Assembly (NCBI GenBank): GCA_964434955.1
Contig: CAYSXI010000090.1
Location: 1 to 19,700, forward strand
DNA: 19,700 bases
DNA from: JANQLU01 sp964434955
GTDB taxonomy: Bacteria > Planctomycetota > Planctomycetia > Pirellulales > Pirellulaceae
Direction of reading: 5' to 3'
The notes under the pieces are model-generated. The model was not told the origin of the DNA and searched no databases. It saw only the letters and a list, made by a program, of their open reading frames with translations. Shown here in pieces: positions 1 through 8,233 of this stretch (positions are counted from its first letter, which is position 1; each line of letters begins with the position of its first letter). Made by a program: the position numbers and the translations under genes.

Positions 1-990
1 GATTTGCGTCCCAATGGCGAACGCGACCTGGTCTTTCCAGCCAAGACCAGCGACGTTTCCACCCGGCTCGTAGGCAGCGTCGTCCCCGAAACCCTCGGTG
101 GACGTGTAATCGACGTAGCGTACGTCCGCGGTAATCAACATGTTTTGGATGCCGCGATAGGCGACACCACCACTGACGATCATCGGAAGCGTTACGTTTA
201 CCTTGTCGAGGCGTGGAAGTCCCGCATCGGTTTCGCTGAAGTAACGAAAGGTCTCAAACCAGGTTGGGGTTTTTACATTGATCCCGGATTCCCAACGTTC
301 GTTGTGAACATAGTGCAATCCAATTTGTCCACCAATTCCCCAGTGGTAGCGACTTCCATCGCCGTCCGGATAAAGTCCACTGGGATTCGCATCGGCAAAC
401 ACGTTGTCATCAAGCGTGATTTTCCCCATCCCAATGACCGGACCCAATCCAACTGACAAGCGATCGGTGAGTTTCATTGAAACTGCGGGATTCATCTGAA
501 AGAAGATCGCATCGGATTTGATGCGCCCGACACCGGCTCCTCCCAAAGGGACCGGAGGTGAAAGAATCGGGTTGGTAGGATCAGCCGGAAGATTCACTGA
601 GAAACCGGCCACTCCGAAAATACCGAGGCCGTAAGTCAATCCGCGGCTGTCGTCATGGTGCACCCAGGCAATCGAAGGAACGGGATTGGCGCCCGTTTCG
701 GCTTCCGTCGAACCCGCTCCGACGCCCGGGAATCCGGACGACAATTCATAGTTCGAATAAATTGCCTCGAAGCCAAAGGCCATTTCATTGGTTGGCAACT
801 GGGTGATCGTCGCCGGGTTCCAATACATGGAGCCGATGGCCTCCAATCCGGTTCCGGTCGTTGCTCCAGCCATCCCTCGGTTAACGGCACCGCTCGCAGG
901 TAAAAAGATTCCCTGCGCCTGAACCAAAGTCGGCGAAAGAATCAAACAAACAAACGCGACAAGACGACAGAACTGAATCCGGCTTTTCAT
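1..990 (-). CDS. FadL/OMPP1/TodX-family outer-membrane protein, 3' end beyond the window
   Basis: The minus strand is open from an ATG at 990 to the left edge (330 codons, no stop), so the protein is truncated by the window. It begins with a signal peptide (basic start, hydrophobic core, cleavage after about residue 25 at VQAQ). The mature part opens with the FadL-type N-terminal pattern: an NRGMAGA segment followed by a GSMYWNPA segment near residues 38-60. The rest alternates polar and aromatic residues in short beta-hairpin-like stretches, as expected of a beta-barrel. FadL relatives form 14-strand outer-membrane channels for hydrophobic compounds; planctomycete members are common and their substrates mostly unknown. 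An AGGA-type ribosome site lies just upstream of the ATG. The gene follows the sugar-uptake operon in the same direction but after 215 bases, so it may have its own promoter. Family call good, substrate unknown. Confidence 0.85.
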   Translation of the reverse strand, partial: MKSRIQFCRLVAFVCLILSPTLVQAQGIFLPASGAVNRGMAGATTGTGLEAIGSMYWNPATITQLPTNEMAFGFEAIYSNYELSSGFPGVGAGSTEAETGANPVPSIAWVHHDDSRGLTYGLGIFGVAGFSVNLPADPTNPILSPPVPLGGAGVGRIKSDAIFFQMNPAVSMKLTDRLSVGLGPVIGMGKITLDDNVFADANPSGLYPDGDGSRYHWGIGGQIGLHYVHNERWESGINVKTPTWFETFRYFSETDAGLPRLDKVNVTLPMIVSGGVAYRGIQNMLITADVRYVDYTSTEGFGDDAAYEPGGNVAGLGWKDQVAFAIGTQI

Positions 991-1205
991 TTTCCTGAAC
1001 CCCAAAGGCGACGAGAATTCGCTTTGATTCTCTCAATCGGTCGACTTTGCGGTTTTGTGCAGTCAGGAAAAGTTTGACGAAGATTTTTTTCGAACCGGTT
1101 TTAACAATCTGTTAAACTTTGTCGATCAGCCAATCTCTGCAGCCCCAAATGGGTTAGGCTGAACGCTTGGTGATAGCAGTTTTGCCCAGGCAGCAGCCAA
1201 ACCAT
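991..1205. other. Intergenic region before the FadL-like gene, with one perfect palindrome
   Basis: No gene is visible in these 215 bases between the DUF4432 stop and the porin start. A perfect 7-base inverted repeat (TTTAACA-ATC-TGTTAAA) sits at 1100-1116. No hairpin followed by a T-run is present after the DUF4432 stop, so transcription could continue into the porin gene. Confidence 0.5.
1100..1116. promoter_or_regulatory. Perfect palindrome, candidate operator of the FadL-like gene
   Basis: TTTAACA-ATC-TGTTAAA is a perfect inverted repeat with 7-base arms and a 3-base centre, about 110 bases upstream of the porin start codon. Its size and AT-rich arms fit the binding site of a dimeric helix-turn-helix regulator. 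The regulator is unknown; a chance palindrome cannot be excluded. Confidence 0.35.
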
Positions 1206-2447
1206 TTATTTGTTTTCCGGCTTTGAATCTGGCTTTTTCGGTGGTGATTCGTTCACGAAAGTCTTTCGATCGCCCTGAATCCTCTTGATCTGGCGGCGGG
1301 TTGCGTCGACCGCGGCCTTGTTCTCAAGGACGGTGAATTTCACATCAAACGTGATCCGGGCGCCGGGTTCAAGTTTTGGCACACGTCCATTGGGTCTTTC
1401 AACGGATCGGTTGTAAGGAAAACCCGTGCCTGGTTCGAGACCGGTGACATATCCATCCGTTTCCGTGTCGGTGTTTTTCCAAAGCGTGAAAAAGGGCAAG
1501 CTTTCAACCCCGTAGCTCATGCTGACTCCGCGATCGCCGGCTGAATTGTGCAGCATCACCTTCGTCTTCTTTTTGTCATCCGCATACATTTCAAGGCAAA
1601 AAACCTGTTCGCCAAAACCTTTGGTGGGTCCGAGGTAAGTGTCAAACGTATTCATGTCTTTTGCGGCGTAGTCGTCGAATGGAGAAACGGACTTCACCGG
1701 CGCAACGAATTTGGAATCCTTCTCAAGCAAGTTTCGACCAAAATTGGAGTGGTAGATGATCTGATACTCTTTTGCATACTCGCTTCGATTGATCAAACGA
1801 TCGCTGAACGTAAATGAATTGCTTCCGGGTACCGTAGAGATTTCTGTCCACAGTTCAAAGACACCGAATTTGAAACGCCGCTCCTCGACGAGACCGCGGA
1901 TCCGGATGCGATGGGGAGGTTTTTGATCGATTGCGACCTCATAGTTCGTGGCAGGAATATTGCCAATTCGACCATGGAGTGTAAGCATCTTGCCGTCGTC
2001 CTCTCCCGGGTGTCCGGCAAACTCGACGCCGCAGCGGCACATCATTTCGTTGAAGCCATCCAGCCATCCAAGCCCTCCGTGATCATTGAGATTGATATGC
2101 TTTGGATGGACGACTTGTTTGACAGGCGAATTCCAGCCAAGTTTGACATCGCCATATTCCGCTCGCAGCAAACTCATCCCGCGCGTGGGAATAACGGCAA
2201 AGCTCAGTTTTCCCGAATTGAAAATGACCAATTCGACGCCTTCCTGGGATCCGCCTTTGAGGGTTCTTTTCTCAATTACCCACTTTTCGGTTTTGTGCTC
2301 GGGGTAAGTTTTGTTCGAGCAGATGATTCCGTCCGGAGCCTTGAAGTTTTTATGAGCGATTGAAAGTTTGTGGACGCTTTGTTGGGCAACAGCGAGATTT
2401 GCCAGGAGACAAATCAGAATGGTAGTGATCGTGGTTGAGATGCGCAT
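1206..2447 (-). CDS. Exported DUF4432 (aldose 1-epimerase-like) protein
   Basis: This 413-residue protein has a Sec signal peptide (hydrophobic residues 6-20, cleavage near AVAQ). The mature part matches the DUF4432 branch of the galactose-mutarotase-like superfamily, beta-sandwich enzymes that interconvert sugar anomers. Recognisable segments are IPTRGMSLL (86-94), GGLGWLDGFNE (124-134), TLHGRIGNIPA (156-166), IYHSNFG (231-237) and GLEPGTGFPYNR (336-347). H158, H233 and E338 are the candidate sugar-contacting and catalytic residues, by analogy with mutarotases. The C-terminal tail (about 395-413) is Lys/Pro-rich and probably disordered. It is the last gene of the sugar ABC transporter operon, 42 bases after the permease. 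Export places its activity in the periplasm, where it could supply the anomer the binding protein prefers. Family confident; substrate unknown. Confidence 0.85.
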   Translation of the reverse strand: MRISTTITTILICLLANLAVAQQSVHKLSIAHKNFKAPDGIICSNKTYPEHKTEKWVIEKRTLKGGSQEGVELVIFNSGKLSFAVIPTRGMSLLRAEYGDVKLGWNSPVKQVVHPKHINLNDHGGLGWLDGFNEMMCRCGVEFAGHPGEDDGKMLTLHGRIGNIPATNYEVAIDQKPPHRIRIRGLVEERRFKFGVFELWTEISTVPGSNSFTFSDRLINRSEYAKEYQIIYHSNFGRNLLEKDSKFVAPVKSVSPFDDYAAKDMNTFDTYLGPTKGFGEQVFCLEMYADDKKKTKVMLHNSAGDRGVSMSYGVESLPFFTLWKNTDTETDGYVTGLEPGTGFPYNRSVERPNGRVPKLEPGARITFDVKFTVLENKAAVDATRRQIKRIQGDRKTFVNESPPKKPDSKPENK

Positions 2448-2489
2448 TGCAGTTCCAGCGGTGAGTTACGTGTCGAGTCGCGGTTCGTG

Positions 2490-3830
2490 TTAGCTATTCA
2501 AGACGCCGCGTACGTCGGTCCATTTTACCTGCCCTTTTTTGATGCGGTCCAGTAGCACGGCAAGCACGATCACGGAGCCAAGCACAATCATCTGGGTTTT
2601 GTCATCCAGCCCAAGGGTGTTCATTCCATTTTGAATCACCCCGATGATAAATGCGCCGATCAGCGTTCCTAGGATTTTTCCCTGCCCGCCCATCAGGCTC
2701 GTCCCACCGACCACCACTGCCGCGATGACGGTGAGTTCGTCCATTTGACCAAAGCTGGCTTTGGCACTTCCCAGTTGTGAACAAAGGATGACGCCACCCA
2801 ATCCAGCGAGCAACCCGCATACGGTGTAGACAATGAGTTGCACCCGTTTGACAGGGACCCCCGAAAGCCTTGCCGCCTCTTCATTCCCGCCGACCGCGTA
2901 TATTTGTCGTCCGAGAACCGTACGACTCATGATGAGGTAGGCAATCAAATAAAGTCCAAACATCAGCATCACGGAATAGGGGATCCCAAGAAGATAACCT
3001 TTGCCAAGCACCTCGAATTGATTGGGGATTTCGTGAATGGTCTTTTGATCGGATATTACGTTGGCCACCCCGCGAACCAGAAGCATCATCGCAAGCGTGA
3101 CAATGAAAGGCGGCAAACGGAAGCCGGCGACCAGGAAGCCTGTACCCAAACCGACCAGACCGCTCGCAAGGATTCCGCCCAGAGCCGCCAGCACCAAAGT
3201 CGGAGTCGTGGCATCCTCGCCCCCAAACACATCGCGAATGAGTACGCCGGTTACGACGGCAGACAATGCGATCAAACTGCCCACGGAAAGGTCAATGCCC
3301 GCGGTGATGATGACCATCGTCATGCCAATGGCGATGATCGCAATGATGGTAATTCGTTGCGCGATGGTGACCACGTTGTCCGGCATCAATAGATCTGGCC
3401 AAACGTAGCTGGAAGGCTGGACGATCTCCTTTTCCGAGTCGCGTACCGGATCCCACTTGGACGAGGCGGTCGTACAGACAATTAAATCGATCGGTCGATT
3501 TGCTGCCTTGGCCCGGTTCAGGGCCTGTTTGGCTTCTCGAGGTCCGCCGTGAACGTATTCAAAAACTTCGTGTCTCGTGTCAACTTTGGACTCAAACTCG
3601 TTTGTGAACTCGTAGTCAAGAATGCCTTTCGGTACGGCAACCAAAAGGATCAGTGAATCGGATCGGCGGTTCACTTTTTCAGCGACTTCAGCGCCGGCCA
3701 CACGCCCAACCGCCTGCTGCTGGTCCAGCGTTGCGACGCTTAAGACAATCGTTAGCGCCAATAAGACGATGATCATCCCGTAATCGTTAAGGAATTGCGC
3801 CAGAAATTGATTTTGTTTGGTGCCAGCCAT
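2490..3830 (-). CDS. Ribose/xylose-type sugar ABC transporter permease with large extracytoplasmic insert
   Basis: This is the membrane subunit of a CUT2-class sugar importer (BPD_transp_2 family, as RbsC/XylH/MglC). I place the start at ATG 3830 (446 residues); an in-frame TTG at 3842 is less likely. Residues 17-33 form the first membrane helix. The family hallmark GIDLSVGS (about 178-185) and the later VGGNEEAARLSGV (about 314-326) and VVVGGTSLMGGQG (about 368-380) segments are all present, with hydrophobic helices running to the C-terminus. Usual relatives have about 310-350 residues; the excess is an insert of about 110 residues (37-145) after helix 1. That insert is mostly hydrophilic and contains a predicted strand-helix-strand unit (about 57-122). 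It lies between the ATPase gene (27 bases upstream) and the DUF4432 gene. The role as sugar permease is firm; the insert's role is unknown. Confidence 0.9.
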   Translation of the reverse strand: MAGTKQNQFLAQFLNDYGMIIVLLALTIVLSVATLDQQQAVGRVAGAEVAEKVNRRSDSLILLVAVPKGILDYEFTNEFESKVDTRHEVFEYVHGGPREAKQALNRAKAANRPIDLIVCTTASSKWDPVRDSEKEIVQPSSYVWPDLLMPDNVVTIAQRITIIAIIAIGMTMVIITAGIDLSVGSLIALSAVVTGVLIRDVFGGEDATTPTLVLAALGGILASGLVGLGTGFLVAGFRLPPFIVTLAMMLLVRGVANVISDQKTIHEIPNQFEVLGKGYLLGIPYSVMLMFGLYLIAYLIMSRTVLGRQIYAVGGNEEAARLSGVPVKRVQLIVYTVCGLLAGLGGVILCSQLGSAKASFGQMDELTVIAAVVVGGTSLMGGQGKILGTLIGAFIIGVIQNGMNTLGLDDKTQMIVLGSVIVLAVLLDRIKKGQVKWTDVRGVLNS

Positions 3831-3857
3831 GTTTTTTGCCAAGGGGATTTTTGCCGC

Positions 3858-5351
3858 TCAATGAGCGGCCAGCTCCATGACCTCCTTTTGGGTGGCCGAT
3901 TGCGGGGTTTCTATCTCGCCAGAAACCATTCCTTCTCGCATCACCAAGACACGGTCGGACATGCCGAGGATTTCGGGCAATTCGGAGCTGATCATCACAA
4001 TGGCTTTTCCCTGTTTTGCCAGTCGATTCAGAAGTCGATAGATCTCAAACTTTGCACCAACGTCGATTCCACGCGTCGGCTCGTCAATGATAACGATATT
4101 GCAATTGCGTTCGAGCCATTTGGCAAGAACCAATTTCTGTTGATTGCCGCCGCTCAGCTGGCCCGCCAGTTGTCGATTTGATGATGCTTTGATCTGCAGT
4201 TGCTCGGTCTGAATGGCGAAGGCGGATTGCTCCGATTCAGCGCGAACGATTCCAAGATTGGAAAACGTTTTCAGGTTTGGCAAGCCAAAGTTGTCGGTCA
4301 AACTGTGGCCAAGGACAAGACCTTGATCTTTGCGATCTTCCGTCAAAAAACAGATTCCAGCCCGGATTGCGTCGGCGGGAGAACGAAAACGTTGTGCCAC
4401 GCCGTTAACTAAAATGGTGCCCCGCTCGGGAATCTCTGCTCCGGCGATGAGCCTTGCCGTCTCGGATCGGCCGGCACCGACCAGGCCGGTTATTCCCAAT
4501 ACCTCGCCAGCGCGAACCTCAAAGCTGACTCCCCGCACTTGTTGTCGCCAATGCAATTGCTCGACTCGAAGTCGAACGTCGCCAAACGATGATTTCTCTT
4601 TCGGGTATTCTTGTTCAATGTTCCGTCCGACCATCATTTCAATCATTTGCTGGCGGTCGATTTCTTTGGCTGCGTTCTCGCCGACCTTTTGGCCGTCACG
4701 CAAAACGACCACACGGTCTGCCAACTCCTGGATTTCATCGAGCCGATGGCTGATATAAATGATTCCAATTCCGCGAGATTTTAGCTCAGAAACGATTGTA
4801 AATAGCTTTTGCACTTCGACGGGGGTCAGCGTGGCCGTCGGTTCATCCATCACGAGAATGCGCATGTTGGCTCGGATCGCCTTGGCAATCTCCACGACCT
4901 GTTTCTCAGCAATACTTAGTGTCGATACAACCGATTCCGGATTGATCGGCATTCCAAGCTTTTGGAAAAGCGTTTCTGATTCTCGCCTTTCTTGTCCGCG
5001 GTCAACCAGGCCCAAACGGTGTATCGGGGAACCGAGGAAAATGTTTTCGCGAACGGTCAGGTGCGGTATTAAATTGAACTCTTGATAGATAAGGCCAATT
5101 CCAGCCCTTTGAGCGGCCGCGGGACTGGGCAGTGCGAGTGGCCTGCCGTCAATCAATATTTCTCCTGAATCTGGTTGGTGGGCACCACCGAGCGTCTTGA
5201 TCAGAGTACTTTTGCCAGCTCCATTTTCACCGATGATTGCGAGAACTTCCCCGGAGTTAAGATGGATGTCGACACCGTCGAGCGCACGTACCCCCGGGTA
5301 AGACTTTTCAATGTCGGCCATCCTCAACAGAGGTGTTTGGGATTCGAACAT
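3858..5351 (-). CDS. Sugar ABC transporter ATP-binding protein, RbsA/MglA type (two ABC domains)
   Basis: This 497-residue protein has the two fused nucleotide-binding domains typical of CUT2 sugar importers. Domain 1: Walker A GENGAGKST (41-49), signature LSIAEKQ (145-151), Walker B ILVMDEPTA (165-173), H-loop SHRLDE (201-206). Domain 2: altered Walker A GLVGAGRSE (289-297), signature LSGGNQQ (399-405), Walker B IVIIDEPTRGID (419-430). The Arg for Lys in the second Walker A is usual for this family, whose second site is catalytically weak. It powers uptake through the permease encoded just downstream and acts on the cytoplasmic face of the inner membrane. The start at 5351 leaves 36 bases after the binding-protein gene; the ribosome site is weak. 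The particular sugar (ribose, xylose, galactose, rhamnose, fucose and others) cannot be read from the ATPase. Confidence 0.95.
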   Translation of the reverse strand: MFESQTPLLRMADIEKSYPGVRALDGVDIHLNSGEVLAIIGENGAGKSTLIKTLGGAHQPDSGEILIDGRPLALPSPAAAQRAGIGLIYQEFNLIPHLTVRENIFLGSPIHRLGLVDRGQERRESETLFQKLGMPINPESVVSTLSIAEKQVVEIAKAIRANMRILVMDEPTATLTPVEVQKLFTIVSELKSRGIGIIYISHRLDEIQELADRVVVLRDGQKVGENAAKEIDRQQMIEMMVGRNIEQEYPKEKSSFGDVRLRVEQLHWRQQVRGVSFEVRAGEVLGITGLVGAGRSETARLIAGAEIPERGTILVNGVAQRFRSPADAIRAGICFLTEDRKDQGLVLGHSLTDNFGLPNLKTFSNLGIVRAESEQSAFAIQTEQLQIKASSNRQLAGQLSGGNQQKLVLAKWLERNCNIVIIDEPTRGIDVGAKFEIYRLLNRLAKQGKAIVMISSELPEILGMSDRVLVMREGMVSGEIETPQSATQKEVMELAAH

Positions 5352-5387
5352 CGCCAGGCACAGCGAACGGGGAGCAAGGGCAATCAG

Positions 5388-6365
5388 TTACTTTGACAAT
5401 TCTTTGTCGGCCAATGCATCCTTCTGGAAGTACAACTCAGGCGGAATCATGGTCTGCTTCGGGTAATCGTCACCAGCAAAATACGCTTTGATATATTGCG
5501 CACTTAGTTTTCCCATTCGTTTGGGAAACTGAATTGGATCGGCGAAAATTTGACCTTCCCGGATCGCCAGTTTACCGATTTTTTGACCGTCAAAGCCGAT
5601 CACTTTAATTTGAGCCTGCAGCTTTTCCTCTTCAATGGCGGCGACCGCCCCCAACGCGGAAGGATCGTTGATGGCAAAGACGCCAACCAAGTCCCGATCA
5701 GCCTTTAGCGCGTCTTTCATTTGTTTCTGGCTGGCTGCTTCTTCTGCCATTCCTGGCAACTGCGAAACAATCTCAATTTTCGAGTTTTCGTTTTTGGGGT
5801 CATCATTGAAAGCTTTGATCACTTCGCGAAACCCTCGAACTCTTTCCTGGCACGACTCGGCCTGCTCATAGTCGAGGATCAGAATTTTTCCGCCCTTCCC
5901 ATCCAAAGCCTGAATCATCGCCTGTCCAGCCAATTTCCCACCGGCGTAGTTGTCAGTCGCGACGTGAGACTCGATATTTGCGTCTTTGTCCAGGCACGCC
6001 GTGTCGGCGGTGAAAACCGGAATGCCCGCGTCGTTGGCATCGCGAATCGGAGCACCAACTGCATTTGCATTGCAGGGAGTAATCAAAAGGACATCATATT
6101 TTTGTACAACCAGATCCTTGATTTGTTTAGCTTGGGTGTCCGCTTTATTGTCGCCGCCGAGGATCGTAACTTCGTATTCATCGCCTAACTCTTCCTTGGC
6201 AGCTTCTGCCAATTCGTTGAAGAAGGGATTGACCGTCGTTTGGACCAATATCCCAACCTTCTTCTTGGAGCCTGCCTTGTCCTTTTTTTCGCCACCGTTG
6301 CCGCCTCCGCAACCCAATACGAACGCCAGGCCGAGGATCGAAAACAAGGATAGATAGTGATTCAT
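5388..6365 (-). CDS. Sugar-binding lipoprotein of the ABC transporter (RbsB-like, Peripla_BP_4)
   Basis: First gene of the sugar operon; 325 residues from ATG 6365, which has a GGAG ribosome site 6 bases upstream (an in-frame TTG at 6377 overlaps that site and is less likely). The N-terminus is a lipoprotein signal with lipobox VLGC, lipidated Cys19, then a Gly/Lys-rich linker (20-35). The fold starts with KKVGILVQTTVNPFFNELA (35-53), the classic first strand of ribose-type binding proteins, followed by QAKQIKDLVVQKYDVLLITP and, in lobe two, VGVFAINDPSALGAVAAIEE and KVIGFDGQ. These are the hinge and sugar-contact regions of the type I periplasmic-binding fold. The protein would be anchored in the periplasm and deliver the sugar to the permease. 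Family certain, ligand unknown. Confidence 0.93.
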   Translation of the reverse strand: MNHYLSLFSILGLAFVLGCGGGNGGEKKDKAGSKKKVGILVQTTVNPFFNELAEAAKEELGDEYEVTILGGDNKADTQAKQIKDLVVQKYDVLLITPCNANAVGAPIRDANDAGIPVFTADTACLDKDANIESHVATDNYAGGKLAGQAMIQALDGKGGKILILDYEQAESCQERVRGFREVIKAFNDDPKNENSKIEIVSQLPGMAEEAASQKQMKDALKADRDLVGVFAINDPSALGAVAAIEEEKLQAQIKVIGFDGQKIGKLAIREGQIFADPIQFPKRMGKLSAQYIKAYFAGDDYPKQTMIPPELYFQKDALADKELSK

Positions 6366-6560
6366 GTTTTTCTCCAAATCGTTTAGCTTGTTTAAGTATG
6401 GTATCAGAACAGGTTAAACTTGGGAAAGAAAAACAGTCTCCGACATCCTGCTTTGGAATCGGTTCGTCGACTTGTCAAGGAATGTCAAACTGCTAAACAA
6501 GAGTTCACGAAAAAGGGAGCCGGGAATGAATTGCTTTCTGTTTTGTATTAGAACGGAACG
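6366..6560. promoter_or_regulatory. Divergent promoter region of the sugar operon and the K+-channel gene
   Basis: These 195 bases separate two divergent starts. Repeated GTTTA-type half-sites are visible: GTTTAGC at 6381, GTTTAAG at 6390, then inverted GGTTAAAC at 6412 and GCTAAAC at 6492. A near-repeat GTATCAGAACAGG (6401) / GTATTAGAACGG (6545) also flanks the region. These could be operators for the sugar regulator, but the element is AT-rich and no promoter box is convincing on either strand. Confidence 0.35.
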
Positions 6561-7019
6561 ATGCTGAAAGTTACCATCGCTGGACTCATTGGAATTGCGC
6601 TCACGGTTTTTCTTCACGGCGTGACGACCACCGTGGTCATCAAGTTCCTCAAGGCCTATGGCCCCTCGTGGCGGCGAAGAATGGGTGATTACTTTCGCTC
6701 ATTCGTTCTTATGGTTTCGGCCTGCATGTTTACGGCCAAGCATCTACTCGATATCGGGATTTGGGCCATCGGCTTTTATTGGCTTGCTCCCAACACGGTT
6801 AGCGGTTTCGAAGAAGCACTTTATTTTTCTGCAGTGACCTACACGACGGTTGGCTACGGTGACGTCGTTCTGGAGGAGTCGACCAGACTCATTAGTGCTT
6901 TTATCGCAATCAACGGTTTGCTCCTGTTTGGATGGAGCGGCGCGATGTTGTTTGTACTGGTTCAGCGGCTCTGGCGTACGGATGCCGATGACGATGTCTT
7001 GCCGATTTCCTACGACTAG
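6561..7019 (+). CDS. Small K+-channel-like membrane protein (Ion_trans_2 pore domain)
   Basis: This 152-residue protein carries a potassium-selectivity filter, TTVGYGD, at residues 95-101, preceded by a short pore helix (about 84-95) and followed by a membrane helix (about 109-135). Upstream are a hydrophobic N-terminal segment (4-27) and another helix (about 46-76), so it probably spans the membrane three times, against two in the minimal KcsA-type pore. No regulatory RCK/TrkA domain or cyclic-nucleotide site follows; the C-terminus is a short acidic tail. Four copies would be needed for a channel. The ATG at 6561 is preceded by GGAACG as a weak ribosome site. It stands alone, divergent from the sugar operon and convergent with the regulator gene; no functional tie to sugar uptake is evident. 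Pore family good, precise physiology unknown. Confidence 0.85.
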   Translation: MLKVTIAGLIGIALTVFLHGVTTTVVIKFLKAYGPSWRRRMGDYFRSFVLMVSACMFTAKHLLDIGIWAIGFYWLAPNTVSGFEEALYFSAVTYTTVGYGDVVLEESTRLISAFIAINGLLLFGWSGAMLFVLVQRLWRTDADDDVLPISYD

Positions 7020-7112
7020 ATGTCATATCCTGACGTTTTGTGCCTAGGCATCTTTAATGATTCGCGCGGCATGTCCTGAGGAAAATAGTTTTTCACGGCA
7101 GACGGGCTTACG

Positions 7113-8189
7113 CTATCGAGTGGACTCGCGGACCACCAGTTCGCAACTCAAGTTGATTTCGCGATAGGGTGCTTGGGGATTGGACAATCGATCCAGCATG
7201 ACTTGAAATGCGACTTCGCCAATCTCCGTGCATGGTTGGCGTACCGTCGTTAGCGGAACACGCAGCAGTTTCGCATACTCAACGTCGTCGATCCCGGTGA
7301 CCTTGATCTGTTTGGGGACGTCATAACCGATTTCGTTGAGCGCAATCAGAATCTCGCCGGCCGTCGCATCATTGCCGCAGACAATTCCGTCATAGGTATC
7401 TTGCTTGAGCCGTTCCGAAAGCGAACGAAGGTCATGGCTATTCCAGCGGAAAACAGACTGAGCACTGAGCGGCAAGTCATTTTTTAGCATGACTTCCGCA
7501 AAACCGGCGATTCGGGATTCAATGGTGGGTGCCGACCGAGGCTTGGCTGCAAACAAAAGCCGCTGACAGCCTTGCTGAATAAGATGGTTGGTAACGACGT
7601 AACCGGCTCTGCGGTTATCGATTCCAACAAGGTCGTAATGGCTACGTTCGGGGTAGACAGCGAAATCCCGGTCGAGCAAAACGATCGGGATGTTGGCTTG
7701 ATTGAATTGCTGAATGATCCGCTGGTTGACATCATCCTTGTCGTGAATCAACTCCAAAGGGGCGAAGAAAACCCCGCCGACTTTGTCACGGCAAAACTCC
7801 GCGGCCAATTCAAGCGCAACTTGTGTTCGGACCTCGGGCGTCGCATTGGCCGGGCTGTTCGCTCCCCACAAAAGTGAATGCTGATGCTTCTTTGCTGCGC
7901 GAGCCATCTCGGCGCAAATCGGCCCAAAAATTTCGGTGGTTCCCAGGCCGGGGATCAAGAGTCCGAAACGCAACGTGTTTTCAGTGAATTGAACATAAGT
8001 TCCCGACCCGGGCCGGCGAACAATCATGCCCCTTTTTTCCAACTCCTGAAGCGCCTTGGCGACCGTCGGGCGAGAGGCATCGAAATGTTTTACGAGTTCA
8101 AGATCCGTTGGCAGGCGATGGCCCGGAAGGTACTCGCCTGATTCAATTTGTTGCTTAACGGTTTCCAGAATCCGTTGATGCTTTGTCAT
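7113..8189 (-). CDS. GntR-family transcriptional regulator with LacI-like sugar-sensing domain (AraR architecture)
   Basis: This 358-residue protein joins a GntR winged helix-turn-helix (about 3-66, with GHRLPTDLELVKHFDASRP, TVAKALQELEKRG and the wing RRPGSGTYV) to a periplasmic-binding-like ligand domain (about 74-358, starting LRFGLLIPGLGTTEIFGPIC and including LVGIDNRRAGYVVTNHLI, DGIVCGNDATAGEILIALNEIG and KVTGIDDVEYAKLL). This is the layout of Bacillus AraR: the effector is normally a sugar that releases the protein from its operators. I chose ATG 8189, which gives a natural GntR N-terminus; an in-frame GTG at 8210 would add 7 residues. It sits between the sulfatase and the sugar transporter operon, the most likely targets, and is preceded by a long inverted repeat (8234-8304). 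Family certain, effector and targets inferred. Confidence 0.9.
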   Translation of the reverse strand: MTKHQRILETVKQQIESGEYLPGHRLPTDLELVKHFDASRPTVAKALQELEKRGMIVRRPGSGTYVQFTENTLRFGLLIPGLGTTEIFGPICAEMARAAKKHQHSLLWGANSPANATPEVRTQVALELAAEFCRDKVGGVFFAPLELIHDKDDVNQRIIQQFNQANIPIVLLDRDFAVYPERSHYDLVGIDNRRAGYVVTNHLIQQGCQRLLFAAKPRSAPTIESRIAGFAEVMLKNDLPLSAQSVFRWNSHDLRSLSERLKQDTYDGIVCGNDATAGEILIALNEIGYDVPKQIKVTGIDDVEYAKLLRVPLTTVRQPCTEIGEVAFQVMLDRLSNPQAPYREINLSCELVVRESTR

Positions 8190-8233
8190 TCCCTGGGCCA
8201 CGGGCACCACTTTCTCAATTACCTTTACTTTGA

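Noticed and set aside
4..456. Plus-strand open frame of 150 codons at the left edge
   Set aside because: The minus strand here encodes a FadL-like porin with signal peptide and continuous frame, which explains the sequence better.
7040..7049. TGCCTAGGCA palindrome between the channel and regulator genes
   Set aside because: A 10-base palindrome without a loop or T-run is neither a terminator nor convincing as an operator at a convergent gene end.
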